From assembly GCA_964036315.1 (NCBI GenBank), contig OZ038479.1, forward strand, positions 54,587,246 through 54,651,245: a DNA stretch of 64,000 nucleotides, written 5' to 3'. The notes under the pieces are model-generated. The model was not told the DNA's origin and ran no database searches. It worked only from the letters and a program-made list of their open reading frames with translations. The DNA is from Acanthosepion esculentum (Eukaryota; Mollusca; Cephalopoda; Sepiida; Sepiidae). How positions within the stretch are numbered: position 1 is the stretch's first letter; every line of letters begins with the position of its first letter. The position numbers and the translations under genes are program-made. Below, one piece after another: positions 48,343 to 59,480 of this stretch.

Positions 48343-50211
48343 TCACAAGTATGTGGTTACTTGCGAGTGTGTGTTTTGCATATGGCATTTCAAATGTGGC
48401 TTCTGAGAAAATGCACATTCACAAATTTCACAAGAATATGGTTTCTCTCCCGTGTGTGTTCGCATGTGGTCCCTCAAATGTGGTTTTCGTGAAAATGCAG
48501 ATCCGCAAACTTCACAAGAATGAGGTTTCTTTCCTGTGTGTGTTTGCATATGGCTACTCAAATCTCTCTTTGCTGTAAATTCAAATCCACAAACTTCACA
48601 AGAATATGGTTTATCTCCAGTGTGCCTTTGCATATGGTCCTTAAAATTCGATTTCACGGAAAATGCAGATCCACAAACATTACAAGAATACGGTTTCTCT
48701 CCAGTGTGTGTCCGCATATGGTATTTCAAAAGTGTCTTTGTTGAAAATGCAGATCCGCAAACATTGCAAGAATGGGGTTTCTCACCAGTGTGGTTTTGCA
48801 TATGATGTCTCAAAGATATCTTTGTTGAAAATGCAGAACTACAAACTAGACAAGAATATGGTTTCTCTCCAGTGTGTGTTCGCATATGGTACTTCAAAAC
48901 AGTTTTTGTTGAAAATGCAGATCCGCAAACTTCACAAGAATGAGGTTTTTCTCCAGTGTGCTTTTGCATATGGCGCCTCAAAGATCCATTTTCTGAAAAT
49001 GCAGATCCACAAACTTCACAAGTATATGGCTTCTCTCCACTGTGTGTTCGCTTATGGACCATCAAGTGTGTCTTCATTGAAAATGCAGATCCACAAACTT
49101 CACATGAATATGGCTTCTCTCCAGTGTGTGTTCGCATGTGCCGGATCAAAGCTGATTTCTCAGAAAATGCAGATCCACAAACATCACAAGAATGTGGTTT
49201 TTCTCCAGTGTGTCTTCGCATATGGCATTTTAAATTAGCATTCTGTGAAAATGAAGATCCACAAACTTTACAAGAAAATGGTTTCTCTCCAGTGTGTGTT
49301 CGCATATGGCCAATCAAAGTTGATTTTACAGAAAATGCAGATCCACAAACTTCACAAGAATATGGTTTCTCTCCAGTGTGTGTTTTCATATGGCGCTTCA
49401 AAGATGTATTTGCTGAAAATGTAGATCCACAAACTTTGCAAGAACATGGTTTCTCACCAGTGTGTGTTGGTATATGGCACTTCAAATGTGATATCTGTGA
49501 AAATGCAAATCCACAAATTTCACAAGAATATGGTTTTTCTCCTGTGTGTCTCCGCATATGGCACTTTAAATTGGAATTCTGTGAAAATGAAGATCCACAA
49601 ACTTCACAAGAATATGGTTTCTCTCCAGTGTGTATTTGCATATGGCGCTTCAAAGCTGTCTTTGCTGAAAATGCAGATCTACAAACTTCACAAGAATATG
49701 GTTTCTCTCCCGTGTGAGTTCTCATATGGGACATCAAATTTGATTTCATGGCAAATGCAGATCCACAAATTTCACATGAATATGATTTCTCTCCAGAAAA
49801 TGCGGATCCACAAACTTTGTGAGAATGTTTTTTCTCTCCTGTGTGTATTTGCATATGGCGTCTTAAAGCTGTCTTTGCTGAAAATGCTGATGCACAAACT
49901 TCACAAGAATATGGTTTCTCTCCAGTGTGTGTTCGCATATGGTAATTCAAATTTGATTTCACGGAAAATGTAGATCCACAAATTTCACAAGAATGTGGTT
50001 TCTCACCAGTGTGAGTTCGCATATGGCATTCCAGAGATGACTTCACTGAAAATGCTGATCCACAAACTTCACATTGATATGGTTTCTCTCCAGTGTGTGT
50101 TCGAATATGCCGCTTTAAGAGTGTATTTGTTGAAAATGCAGATCCGCAAACTTCACAAGAATGAGGTTTCTCTCCAGTGTATGTTTCCATATTTGTCTTC
50201 AAATGTGACAT
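48343..50211 (-). CDS. C2H2 zinc-finger protein, unit 5 (21 fingers, 622 aa)
   Basis: The largest and best preserved array. Met at 50211 (MSHLKTNMETYTGEKP) is the first ATG after a strong acceptor (TTTTTTCTTTTTAG at 50214). I prefer it to the longer frame from 50232, whose first residues come from the intron's pyrimidine tract. Four complete fingers are followed by one truncated finger (HKVCGSAFSGEKSYSC, missing the helix and both His), then sixteen complete fingers and a last one with HMQNTH spacing (H-X4-H). Linkers are TGEKPYS or TGEKPHS. Backbone residues are nearly invariant, while the helix positions that contact DNA vary. Predicted nuclear DNA-binding protein; no other domain. A one-base insertion in the last finger sets the C-terminus (SQVTTYL). 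Confidence 0.92.
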   Translation of the reverse strand: MSHLKTNMETYTGEKPHSCEVCGSAFSTNTLLKRHIRTHTGEKPYQCEVCGSAFSVKSSLECHMRTHTGEKPHSCEICGSTFSVKSNLNYHMRTHTGEKPYSCEVCASAFSAKTALRRHMQIHTGEKKHSHKVCGSAFSGEKSYSCEICGSAFAMKSNLMSHMRTHTGEKPYSCEVCRSAFSAKTALKRHMQIHTGEKPYSCEVCGSSFSQNSNLKCHMRRHTGEKPYSCEICGFAFSQISHLKCHIPTHTGEKPCSCKVCGSTFSANTSLKRHMKTHTGEKPYSCEVCGSAFSVKSTLIGHMRTHTGEKPFSCKVCGSSFSQNANLKCHMRRHTGEKPHSCDVCGSAFSEKSALIRHMRTHTGEKPYSCEVCGSAFSMKTHLMVHKRTHSGEKPYTCEVCGSAFSENGSLRRHMQKHTGEKPHSCEVCGSAFSTKTVLKYHMRTHTGEKPYSCLVCSSAFSTKISLRHHMQNHTGEKPHSCNVCGSAFSTKTLLKYHMRTHTGEKPYSCNVCGSAFSVKSNFKDHMQRHTGDKPYSCEVCGFEFTAKRDLSSHMQTHTGKKPHSCEVCGSAFSRKPHLRDHMRTHTGEKPYSCEICECAFSQKPHLKCHMQNTHSQVTTYL

Positions 50212-50213
50212 CT

Positions 50214-53200
50214 CTAAAAAGAAAAAAATCATGAAATTTGAAGCATAATGACCAAGTAAAGGTTTGTTTTACTTTAAGGGACAGAGAATGAAGAATCAAT
50301 TTCAAATATCAAGCAATAAATTATTTTTGTTTTTTCACAAGTTGTGTAAATCAAGATGGCAATTATTCATTTGTTGATATGAATCAAATATTACAACTGG
50401 ATGTCAACACAATGAAAAAAAACCTTGTGCCATTAATAAGAAAATTCTGACATAAAATCAGTTTGTATCAACTCTATACAACAACAGATATCTGTGTGAT
50501 ATTATGACAAAATGTTTACTTCAAATAGTTATAACATGCACCAGGAAATCTTTTACAGAAACAAAGAAATATAAAAAAATAAAAACATGTCTTTCACAAT
50601 CTGATACAAATCAACAAAGTATTGGCTATGCATAAAATTTCCAGTATTTAATAAATTACAAAATTATTTACAGAAATTTCCATTTGAAATTTTGCAAGGA
50701 AAGATGCTTCATGTGATTACAAGAGTGAATTCATTTACTTATAAAATGCTGACCTCATTGAGTCTTACACATGTTAAAGATAGAACAATGGAGTAATTCT
50801 GACTTTTCTCAAACAAATTAAAAATTAAAAGGTAAATCATGTCAACTGTGACTGTGCAGACAGCAATGTGGGAATTGACAAAGATTTAAAAATGCCTAAA
50901 ACAGAAATTATTTTTCCTTTTAATTAATAGTAGGGATATCCACCACAAAACATAATGCCTAATGTTTAAAATGAATTTTCACAACTGAAAACTTTTCTTG
51001 AAGTTTTTATTTTAGTCTTAAATTCAAGGTAATAGGTTAAATTTACCATTTCCAATAATCAAAATACTTTCCTATATTTCACAAACTAACTTAAATTCAC
51101 TGAAATTAAATTTCTGTTTTACTATAATAGTTTATTAGCATCCTTTTTTGGTTGTCTGTCATTTAAAAAAAATACTTTTCTATAATAATATTTGAGGAAA
51201 ATTTTCTGATTTAAACTATGATAATCTGATTTGAAACAAATATTATTTATTTTATGTTTAAAATATTGCAGAAAGAGATCTAATGTTGTTCTCTGGGGAC
51301 TTTATCTGGCAAACATAATTGAAGAAAATGATGTAAGCCCCTTTTTTATATATATATTTTTTAAGCATTCTCTTTTCTTAAAAATTTTGGAAAATATCTG
51401 TAACTTAATTCTTTATTGAAGTTTTGAAAATACTGACCTTAAATTTACCATAGCTCTCACACTTATTTTCTGATAATGTCATGTATGATCTGCTCTTAGA
51501 AAAATCAGCACATTTATACATAGACAAAAAACTTCTTTTAAAAAACATTTTTGTTTGATAGAAATTAGAATTAGTTAAACTTTCGACATTTGAAGAGTTA
51601 GAAGGGAGTGAATATATGGAAATATAGTGGTTAATTAAGTTAAACCTATATTATGGAAATTTGAATTTATACTTCTATATTAATTATAATTTATAAACTT
51701 TGTAGTTCAGTTAAATTTTGTGTTTTTTATTTTTCAATTCAGAACAAATTTTCAGTAAGACCAGGTTTGATTTTGCAAAAAAATTTGGTGATTTAAATTC
51801 TTCAAGGAATTCTGCTTTTAACTAATATAGTCACTGAGATGATTGGAATTGCTCAAGTTCTCATAAAATTAAATAAGGGACAGGAAAACATGTATATAAA
51901 AAATGTTATCAAGATTTTTTAATAAAAATCTTTTAAAAAATAATTTCATTCCTTTGTGAATTTCATTAAAATCAGACAATTATTTGATTCTTGCAAGAAT
52001 TTCCAAATTAATGTGTCTGCTACCACAAAAATGAGGTGAAAATTTGCTAAGCTAAAAGTTAGTATAACTGCTCATCCAAGAAAAACAATTTTTTAATCAA
52101 AATTTTGAATATTCTAAAATGGAGTAAAAAAATTAATTACGTAATAAAAACAATACTTTGATCCTTCCTCTTAACAATAACATAATGATTTTGATGATCA
52201 CCACAATATGCTGATTTTGTAGAAGTATCTACGTAAGCACCTCCACTGAATTTGCTATATCTAAGGTTTAAAATGAATTTTTTAAAAATGAAAAAGCATT
52301 CTTGAAGATTTCATTTTAGCTTTAAATGAATGCTAAATGATTAAATTTACTATTTTCAGTAAGCAAAATACTCTGGTGTATTTTAAATAGAAATTATATG
52401 GATTGGAATGTCAATTTTTTGCTTGCCTTCACAAAGTCGATTTTGTTCAGTTTAGAGGAGTTGTACTGTATATCCTTATTTTTGTTTTCCTTTACAGATT
52501 GTAATTGTTTTTGAATAAAATATATAATAATTTTTTAAACATTTCATAAAGTGTCTTAGTTTTTCACAAATTACATTTTTTTTGCACAAAAAACTTTTCA
52601 TTATTATTGGTTGTCAATTATATTTTGTATATTTATGCATTCAATCTACACTTTAAATAAAAACGAATCAATTTTACAAACTACCTTTTGCAATCTAAAC
52701 TCTAAAACTTAATAAAAATTTTAAGCTTGCCACTGCAGCCTTTTCTTCCTCGAATCTGAACAGTACCTTCTATATAGCAAACTCAAACATCTCGGATGTT
52801 TGGTTTAAAGAAGTTGTACTGTATTTTATTGACTTTATTTACTACAGTGTTACAGCCTTAAGCTTGAAGATAATGTCTGAAAAAAATAAAATTTAAAATA
52901 CTATAAAAAAAGAATAAACTGAAGTAAAAATTACTAACAAAAAAAAAAAAAAGTTCTTTTAAGTTGTTTCTTAAAAAAAATTACTCAATTGAACTATGAC
53001 CCACACTAAAATGGATATATATATAAAAATAAAAAAATTTAGTGAAACAGAAAATTAAAGTTTTAAAACTTTGAAGGAATGATGTGCAAAGTCTGTTGGG
53101 ACGTAAACATGAAATGAATAAAAGAATTGCAGACACACGAATTTGTCAGTTAAGGGAAGACAGCTCTTACAATACATGACCTTTTAATAATAATAATATC

Positions 53201-54543
53201 ATAGTATAGGCTATGTAAATGTTAAAAAAAAAAATTAATTATTTAAAAATGTTGGGGAGGGGACTTTTATTAAACTTTGCAATTTTTGATTCATAAATAT
53301 AGTTTCCAGTGTTCCACTTACAATAATCACCGACAAGAAAGAAATGCAGAACTTTAAACAATTTTTAAATTATAATTAAAATCTTAGAAAATGAAAACAA
53401 TTCTTGGAAAAATTCATTATTTATCGAAAATAAAATTTTTCTTAAGACAATAGTGTCAATTTTATTTATAAAACAATTTCTTTTCTAATTAAATAATGTC
53501 ATAGTTTTACTTTTATTGCATTTTTTTTTTTTGGTTTACGATTTAGAGCATGTTTTCGAGAAACGAGGAGTAGTTTCAAACAACAAAAAAAAAAATTGGT
53601 GATTTACATTCACCAAGCAGAAAAAAATTTTGGAAAGAAAATTAAATTTCTCGAAATTAAGTGTGTGTGTGGGGGGGACACATAAGTTAAAAAATATATT
53701 TTCACTAAGAATTTCTAAAAAAAAAAAAATAATTTAATCCATTTGTGACTAAAAATCCGAAAGTTATCTGATGTTTGCTAGAATTTCGAAACCAATGTGT
53801 TTTTTACTTGAAATTAAGCTCAAGAAATCAATCATGTGCTAAATTCACTGCTGAATGGGTCTACTTACTTCCTTTCCTTGTAGAAATTAGTACACGCTTC
53901 CGTTAAGCGATATTTTTAAGAAGAAAGTTAACTTTCATTCAAATATATGAATGATATATTGATACATCGACAAATAAAAGAATAACAAAGTAATGTTTTT
54001 TATGAAGAATGAAAAGAAAAATTAATTGTTCTCTCTAACCCCAAAAAGATTAGGGCAATTGAAGTAATTATTGAATTTAATGTTTTTTATTTTTTAATTT
54101 GTTCCCTTCTTCTTTAGGGTTAGGTGTTAGGGAGGGGGTTTCTGTGTAGAAGAAGGGGACAAATGAAAAAACTAATGAAAAAATTGAATCAACCCTTCTA
54201 CTTTAACAAGTTTGTGCATTAATTTTTAGCGGGTACTAATTTCTGCAAGGAAAGGAAGTAAATAGGCCCATTCAGCAGTGAATTTAGCGCTCCGGTGTTA
54301 AAATGAAAATTTACCAAAATACTTTGGTCTTTCCGCTTAATAACAAATAATTGTTTTTATTAAGTTTGGAGCCTTTTTCATGTTATGCTATTTTTCAACG
54401 AAAAAGTGAAGGTACCTAGAAAAGTTTTTAGTACAGTCTTTAAATATTTCTTTTTTAAAATACTTGACATCAATACTCACCGCAATAAAAAGTCGGTAAA
54501 TAACGATATCTTCAGACACACACATTTTTATTCTTCCACTTAC
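50214..54543 (-). other. Predicted intron of ZNF unit 5 (no gene)
   Basis: About 4.3 kb between the donor AACTGAAAG then GTAAGTGG (boundary 54544/54543) and the acceptor at 50214. It is the shortest of the four because some 800 bp just above the acceptor, including the degenerate upstream fingers, is missing. Sequence homologous to 18310-18420 of unit 2 directly abuts the finger exon. No gene is visible. Confidence 0.65.
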
Positions 54544-54880
54544 CTTTCAGTTTTAAAATGATAAAAAAAATGGAACGTCAAAAATAAATTCAGAGAGTTT
54601 CTTTGTTCTCAAATGATTTCGTTAGGATTTCTCTCTGTCAACCTAATCAATTTTTGTATTGTTGGCTCCGTTCATACAATAATGACGAAGTTAAAACGAA
54701 TGACAAAAAGAAGTAATTAAGAAACGAAAAAAAACCGAAACAAAAGTGAAATTTCGTTTAATATACGTCATCGCTTGAAAGACCGGAGAAATTAATCGGT
54801 GTTTGACAATATTTAGTTCCTTTACAGAGCCAAGTTATTCAAAAGTAGACGCGTGACATTTCTTTAGCACCACTGACTCT
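54544..54880 (-). other. Predicted 5' (non-coding) exon of ZNF unit 5
   Basis: Conserved with the other units (CATTTGAGAACAAAG, AGGTTGACAGAGAGAAATCC) and ends in a consensus donor. The frame that would join the fingers has a TGA 12 codons upstream of the splice site, which supports a non-coding exon with translation starting in exon 2. Confidence 0.5.
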
Positions 54881-55021
54881 GCCGGCGCTAAGTACCTACC
54901 ACCCGAAATACATGACACGGGGTCCTCACTCTACTTATTACCTGTCATTTTTCATAGATGTTATAAATGTAAATTTCATTGAAACAAAATTATGCACAAT
55001 AAAAATCACTATGATAATACT
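54860..55021 (-). promoter_or_regulatory. Conserved promoter-like block, ZNF unit 5
   Basis: The minus strand carries AAAAATGACAGG, GAGTGAGGAC and GCGCCGGCAGAG in the order seen in units 2 and 3. Homology stops at about 55021, where a SINE is inserted, so anything further upstream has been displaced. Confidence 0.33.
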
Positions 55022-55285
55022 GGAAGCAAGGTGGTGTAATATGGCGACACGGACTGAGAAATTTCAGTCCAGTTCATTACATTCAATTATGCTAATTAAT
55101 ACCCTTCTCCCACCCACATATATGGGTAAATAGCAGGGCAGACAAGGCCTTTTAGCCTGGGTTGGCACCAGTCTAGAAGGAAAATTGAATTCAAAACCAG
55201 TCTGTAGAGTGTTGAGCTTTGTCAGTCTATCTTGCCTAGGAAACAATACTGCTACCATTGTGGCAGCACGTATTGTGCTCCTATG
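55022..55285 (+). mobile_element. Family B SINE, diverged and truncated
   Basis: Starts GGAAGCAAGGTGGTGTAATA (tRNA-like head, A-box region). It has TCAGTCCAGTTCATTACATT in the B-box area and the family's ATATGGGTAAATAGCAGGGC and GTCTAGAAGGAAAATTGAAT. It lacks the GC-rich region and CATA tail of the copy at 14593. Confidence 0.75.
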
Positions 55286-55659
55286 ATCCTAGAAGGTTAC
55301 AGGATTTTAAAAAATGTAACAATATTTAAAATAATTGAGAATTGTTTCTAACATGAGTGAAATAATAATAATAATAATAATAAAATCAACATTACCAATG
55401 GAATAAAATGAAAAGAGAGTCACTTCTTTGTCACCTCCAAAAAAAAAAATTTTTTAATTTTCAGCCATTTTTATTTTTCAATGTTTTAACAAACATGATA
55501 AAAATCAATTAAAGAAAACCGAAATTAAAAAATAAAATGAATTATTTTACATTCTTCTAAAACTTCAAAGTACAAAAATTTTGAATCAAGTTTTTATTAA
55601 AGTTGATAAATTTTAGATATGTGATTTTAAACTTCCATTTATTTAAATTAGTAAATTAT

Positions 55660-55770
55660 TTATACTATTTACATTGTTTAGACTGTTGTCCTCATCTATA
55701 TTGCCATATTCACAAGGTTTTGGCTGTTGGACATCCCAGCCTTCTTCAGGTCATATACATTGGACACATT
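55660..55770 (-). mobile_element. Family A SINE fragment (tail end)
   Basis: The minus strand matches the family A 3' half: complement of TACTATTTACATTGTTTAGA, CTGTTGTCCTCATCTATATT and CAGCCTTCTTCAGG. The head is missing. Confidence 0.7.
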
Positions 55771-55959
55771 GTAATTGCAGGACTGCTCTTCTAGAACCAC
55801 CTGTTGATATGTAAAAGACAGTCCAAATAATGTGAAGTCTGGTTCTCCTCCCACTTAAACAAATACAGCTTCTCTCATTGATAGTGGGTAGCGATCATGA
55901 ACTATAGCTGCTTGGTCTATTTATACTCCATAGAATTTCTAAAGAAGTGATGGATTTTC

Positions 55960-56450
55960 ATTTATTAATCTGACAGATTTTATTACTTAAACATTATTTT
56001 TAGTGGATACCTATATTTGAGTAGACACTTCATTTATTTACGAAACAGTGTATTTATTTTTGTCTACTAACCTGAATATCCAAGAAAACTTATTAAAGAA
56101 AAATATGTGGTCTCTGACATGATTCAAACCTGTGCTCCCTTGGCAGAAAAAACTTTTAAAGATCATTTGATCCAACATGCTTTACATCATCTCAGCCATG
56201 GAGCGCATAAACAATCAAGCAAAATTGTATAGTGTCTTATAAATGCAAATTTTTCTCAAACTCTTGAAACATTTATATTGGCTCAGTTTCATATCCTATC
56301 ATAAACAAAGCAATTTGAAAAGAAGTGATGCATTTTTATTTATTAATCTGACAGATTTTATTACTTCAACATTGTTTGGCGGATATCTATATTTGGGTAG
56401 ATTCTCCATTAATTTATTATACTGCATATTTATTGGGTTTTTTTTTGTCT
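55960..56450. repeat. ~380-bp local duplication (two copies of a 110-bp block)
   Basis: TCTGACAGATTTTATTACTT followed by a GGATA-CTATATTTG phrase occurs near 55970 and again near 56350 in the same orientation. A tRNA-like segment lies between the copies. No gene. Confidence 0.65.
56105..56205 (-). mobile_element. tRNA-like segment (SINE head or tRNA pseudogene)
   Basis: The minus strand reads CATGGCTGAGATGATGTAAA (A-box-like), then GGATCAAATGATC, then CACAGGTTTGAATCATG (B-box-like), in tRNA order and spacing somewhat above normal. No clean cloverleaf is evident, so I do not call a functional tRNA. Confidence 0.4.
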
Positions 56451-56509
56451 ATTGGAGTGTATATTTTTTTTTTAATAAGATTTAAATCTGGTAGATTGTT
56501 GTAACCTAG

Positions 56510-56730
56510 GAAGGGTTACTGAATGAGGAATAACCAAAACAGGTTGGAAATGAAATGGTAATCTTTATAACATCAACAAAATACAATACTCACCAGTGGC
56601 ATGAAGTAGGTGAACCACTGCTAGTGGTGGACTGCTTAGACAGCATATTACCCCCTATTTACAATAGTGTTCAACGTGTTTATGAGGATTGGGGCATAAA
56701 CATTAGTATTCATATGTACGGTATATAACA
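56510..56730 (-). repeat. Dispersed repeat, reverse copy of 13079-13318
   Basis: Starts ATTGTTGTAACCTAGGAAGG, the reverse complement of the right end of the 13079 element, and contains TTACTGAATGAGGAATAA and CACCAGTGGCATGAAGTAGG. No coding capacity. Confidence 0.55.
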
Positions 56731-56959
56731 TAGGCAAAAATAAATATACTGTTTAATAAATAAATGAAGCATCCACTCAAATATGGTTATCCACTAAATA
56801 TAGCATTTAAGTAAAAAAAAAAAAAAGAAGCTCCACAGAATCAAATTATATCATTCATCTCTATAACTTGCACAACTGGCGTCGCCTACTCTGGAAATTC
56901 CACTGGTGAGATGGTCCTGTAGTCAGTGAACTACTTTCTCCACTTTGTCTCTCAATACT

Positions 56960-57124
56960 GTAGGAGCAAAAAAAATTTAGGTGTGGCTTATCTTGCAGGA
57001 AGATCTTTTATTGCACTTCATTCCTCTTTGAATACTTCAGTGAATCACTCTGGTTCAGGACAATTTGTCATGTTGTTGAATCATTCCCTAGTTAAAATAC
57101 AACTCAGCTAACCAATTTTGTCCA
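56960..57124. repeat. Fragment of the repeat that begins the mariner relics
   Basis: TTTGAATACTTCAGTGAATC and CATTCCCTAGTTAAAATACAACTCAGC resemble the start of the units at 26190, 27080 and 43745. It ends where a family B SINE begins. Confidence 0.45.
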
Positions 57125-57330
57125 ATTAGACTTGACCCCGGCTTGGATTGAGAAATCAGAGAGCCGAGTTTGAATTCCAGTCGAATCCATTACATTCACT
57201 TATGTGCTAATATCCTTGGGAAAAGTATGAATCCTCTTCTTCTCCCCCCAGCTATGGGTAAATAGCAGGACAGACAGGGTTCTATAGCCTTGTGTGGTAA
57301 CTGGTCTACCACAGAAAGAAATGGCAACCT
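57125..57330 (+). mobile_element. Family B SINE, 5' truncated
   Basis: Shows CGGCTTGGATTGAGAAATCA, GCCGAGTTTGAATTCCAG (B-box) and CTATGGGTAAATAGCAGGAC, closely matching 14625-14780. The GC-rich region is replaced by a different 3' part (ACTGTGGGAAAGAATCTGTC), so it may be a subfamily. Confidence 0.78.
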
Positions 57331-57534
57331 ACTGTGGGAAAGAATCTGTCTCACCAGTCATGTATACATGATCGTCTAAGTGTGTATCATGCATGGCACA
57401 TAACTGACTGAGACTTGAGTCCCTGTCAAGCACAACAATGAGTGTATTGCCATAATCCTGTTTATAACGTCAATAATGTTCATTATAATTATGATTGTAA
57501 GCAGTTATTAGTCTTGCTACTGTAACACTGAAGG

Positions 57535-58249
57535 CAGGGCTAAATTAAGACCCATAGAGGCCCTAAGCACTTAAAAGATTTTGGGGCCCCCATACACTTG
57601 CGAGTTAAGTATGCTAGCATGGAGTCTCGATAAGTAGTGCAAATAAATAAAGGCTATCAACTGAGAAGTGCATTGTGGAAATGCTAACTGGAAATAAATA
57701 TAGAATGAACCCAAGACCATCGAGAGAAGCTGACAATCAGTTCCAACCCAGAACACCAATCAAGAAAGAAACAATCACAGCTATGCAGCCAGTGTCAAAT
57801 GAGCCATGACCAGATTCTAACAGAACTGTGACCGGAAGTGGTTGTGTCATTAACAAACCAGTGTGTTACAGAATCGCATAAAAATATGACTAGAATAATG
57901 CCAAACGAACATAAAGATAGTCAACTTTTGTTCAGAAAATTAAATCCCATTATGTTAATTAGTACAACTAAATTATTCAAGAGAGGAGATGTGTTGCATT
58001 GAGTAAATACAATCCTCATTATCTCCCTTAGTTCATTCCCTTATTAACCAATCATAATGTCAATAAAGATTCACTGCATGTCAGTTGTCCACCCTTCATA
58101 ATGGTGCCCTGTTGATTCAATATTAGTCATGTTCGATTTATTTCTTTAGATGTGTACAACAACATCATATCATTACAATTTCTGTGGTGCCCCCTTCCCT
58201 TGATGTCCTAAGCATGTGCTTATTTTGCTTAATGGTTAATCCAGCCCTG
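57535..58249. mobile_element. Non-autonomous hAT element with 8-bp target duplication
   Basis: 715 bp with inverted ends: CAGGGCTAAATTAAGACCC on the left, and a right end TTAATCCAGCCCTG whose complement reads CAGGGCTGGATTAA. GGCCCTAAGCAC near the left end is mirrored by TCCTAAGCATGTGC near the right. Flanked by ACTGAAGG (57527-57534) and ACTAAAGG (58250-58257), 7 of 8 identical, as expected for hAT insertions. No transposase frame inside. Confidence 0.88.
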
Positions 58250-58894
58250 ACTAAAGGAATGATCAAGTCAGAAGACACTGTGACATCTAATGAAAGGGAT
58301 TTCTGAAGAAACAGGAAAACATGTTTAATTTTCAGGTTTTGGAACCAGACTTTTGAAAAAGGAACCAATTAGTGATCATTACAAGGATCCCCAAACAAAT
58401 GATAATACAAGATAAAATACTGGAAAAATTCGTAGCAGATGAGCAATACACACTGCAAAATATTTGTTTGATTTCACAAAGTGAGCTTTTGCTTTTGGAC
58501 TGTAACCAAACAAACTTTGATTTGTAATTATCTATTTTGTAATTTGGAAATAAATTAGTAAAGAAAATGAATTACCATAGAAAGGGAGTTGTATATAACA
58601 ACATCAATAATGTTGATTATGATGATGATTGTAAGCACTTTTGGTCCCACTAGGGAAGGCTGGGAGCAAAATGGATTGAGCAACAGTTTGAATAAAGTTG
58701 TTGAATTTACCACATCTCTTTGTGTTGATTCAACTTTTCAGCAGCCGGTGTCATATAATTTATCTTTCCACTCTAAACCCAATGGAACAAGTTCATTCGT
58801 ATTCAACATACACATCAAATGAACCAAGGATATGAGAACCTTTTACTTTCAAGTTCCTCCTGTACTCTATTTCATATTCAATGCAAAACAAAAG

Positions 58895-59480
58895 GCACTA
58901 TTTACATTATTCAAACTATTGTCCTCATCTTTGTTGCCATATTTATCACAACGTTTCAGCCATTTTAGACACCAGCCTTCTTCAAGTAGTTGAAGTATCG
59001 AACTGAACCCTTTATTTCACTCGCTGGGGTAGACTGTTCTAGTTCCACGTGCCATGTCTAATGGATGTCAGTTATCTCCTGTTAATTCCCCTCTCCAAGT
59101 TTTCCACTGCCTTAACCAGGTATTGAACTCACAACTCTTTGGGCCCTGTCACTGGATCTAACCAACCATAAGGACACATGGCACAGTGGATAAAAGCATT
59201 GGTTAGATCCAGTGACAGGACCCAAAGAATTATGAGTTCAATACCTAGTTAAGGTAGTGGAGAACTTGGAGAGGTGAATTAACAGGAGATAACTGATAAC
59301 TGACATCCATTAGACATGGCACGTGGAACTAGAACAGTCTACCCCAGCGAGCGAAATAAAGGGTTCAGCTCGACATTCCAACTACTTGAAGAAGGCCGGC
59401 GTCTACAACAGCTGAAACGTTGTAATAAATATGGCAACAAAGATGAGGACAATAGTCCAAATAATGTAAATAGTGTACAT
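58895..59480. mobile_element. Head-to-head pair of full-length family A SINEs
   Basis: 58895-59162 is a minus-strand copy and 59167-59480 a plus-strand copy, joined at their tRNA-like heads. The plus copy is the best family member here: CATGGCACAGTGGATAAAAG (A-box region), AATTATGAGTTCAATACC (B-box region), body GGCACGTGGAACTAGAACAG, then AAGAAGGCCGG, GCTGAAACGTTGTAATAAAT and AATAATGTAAATAGTG. The arms, about 270 bp, are similar enough to form a long hairpin. Confidence 0.9.

Noticed and set aside
48663..49973. Long plus-strand frames (up to 253 codons) with repeats such as [20 protein letters not shown], also at 10-390, 16101-17237 and 31759-33081
   Set aside because: They are exact antisense shadows of the ZNF arrays. 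The 84-bp finger period is a multiple of three, so any stop-free antisense frame stays open. No known domain and no independent signals.
59370..59440. Hammerhead ribozyme suspected in the SINE/Penelope tail (AAGAAGGCCGG...CTGAAACGTTG)
   Set aside because: A GAAAC element and a small hairpin (ACAAC/GTTGT) are present, but no CTGATGA box with correct stems and cleavage site could be found.
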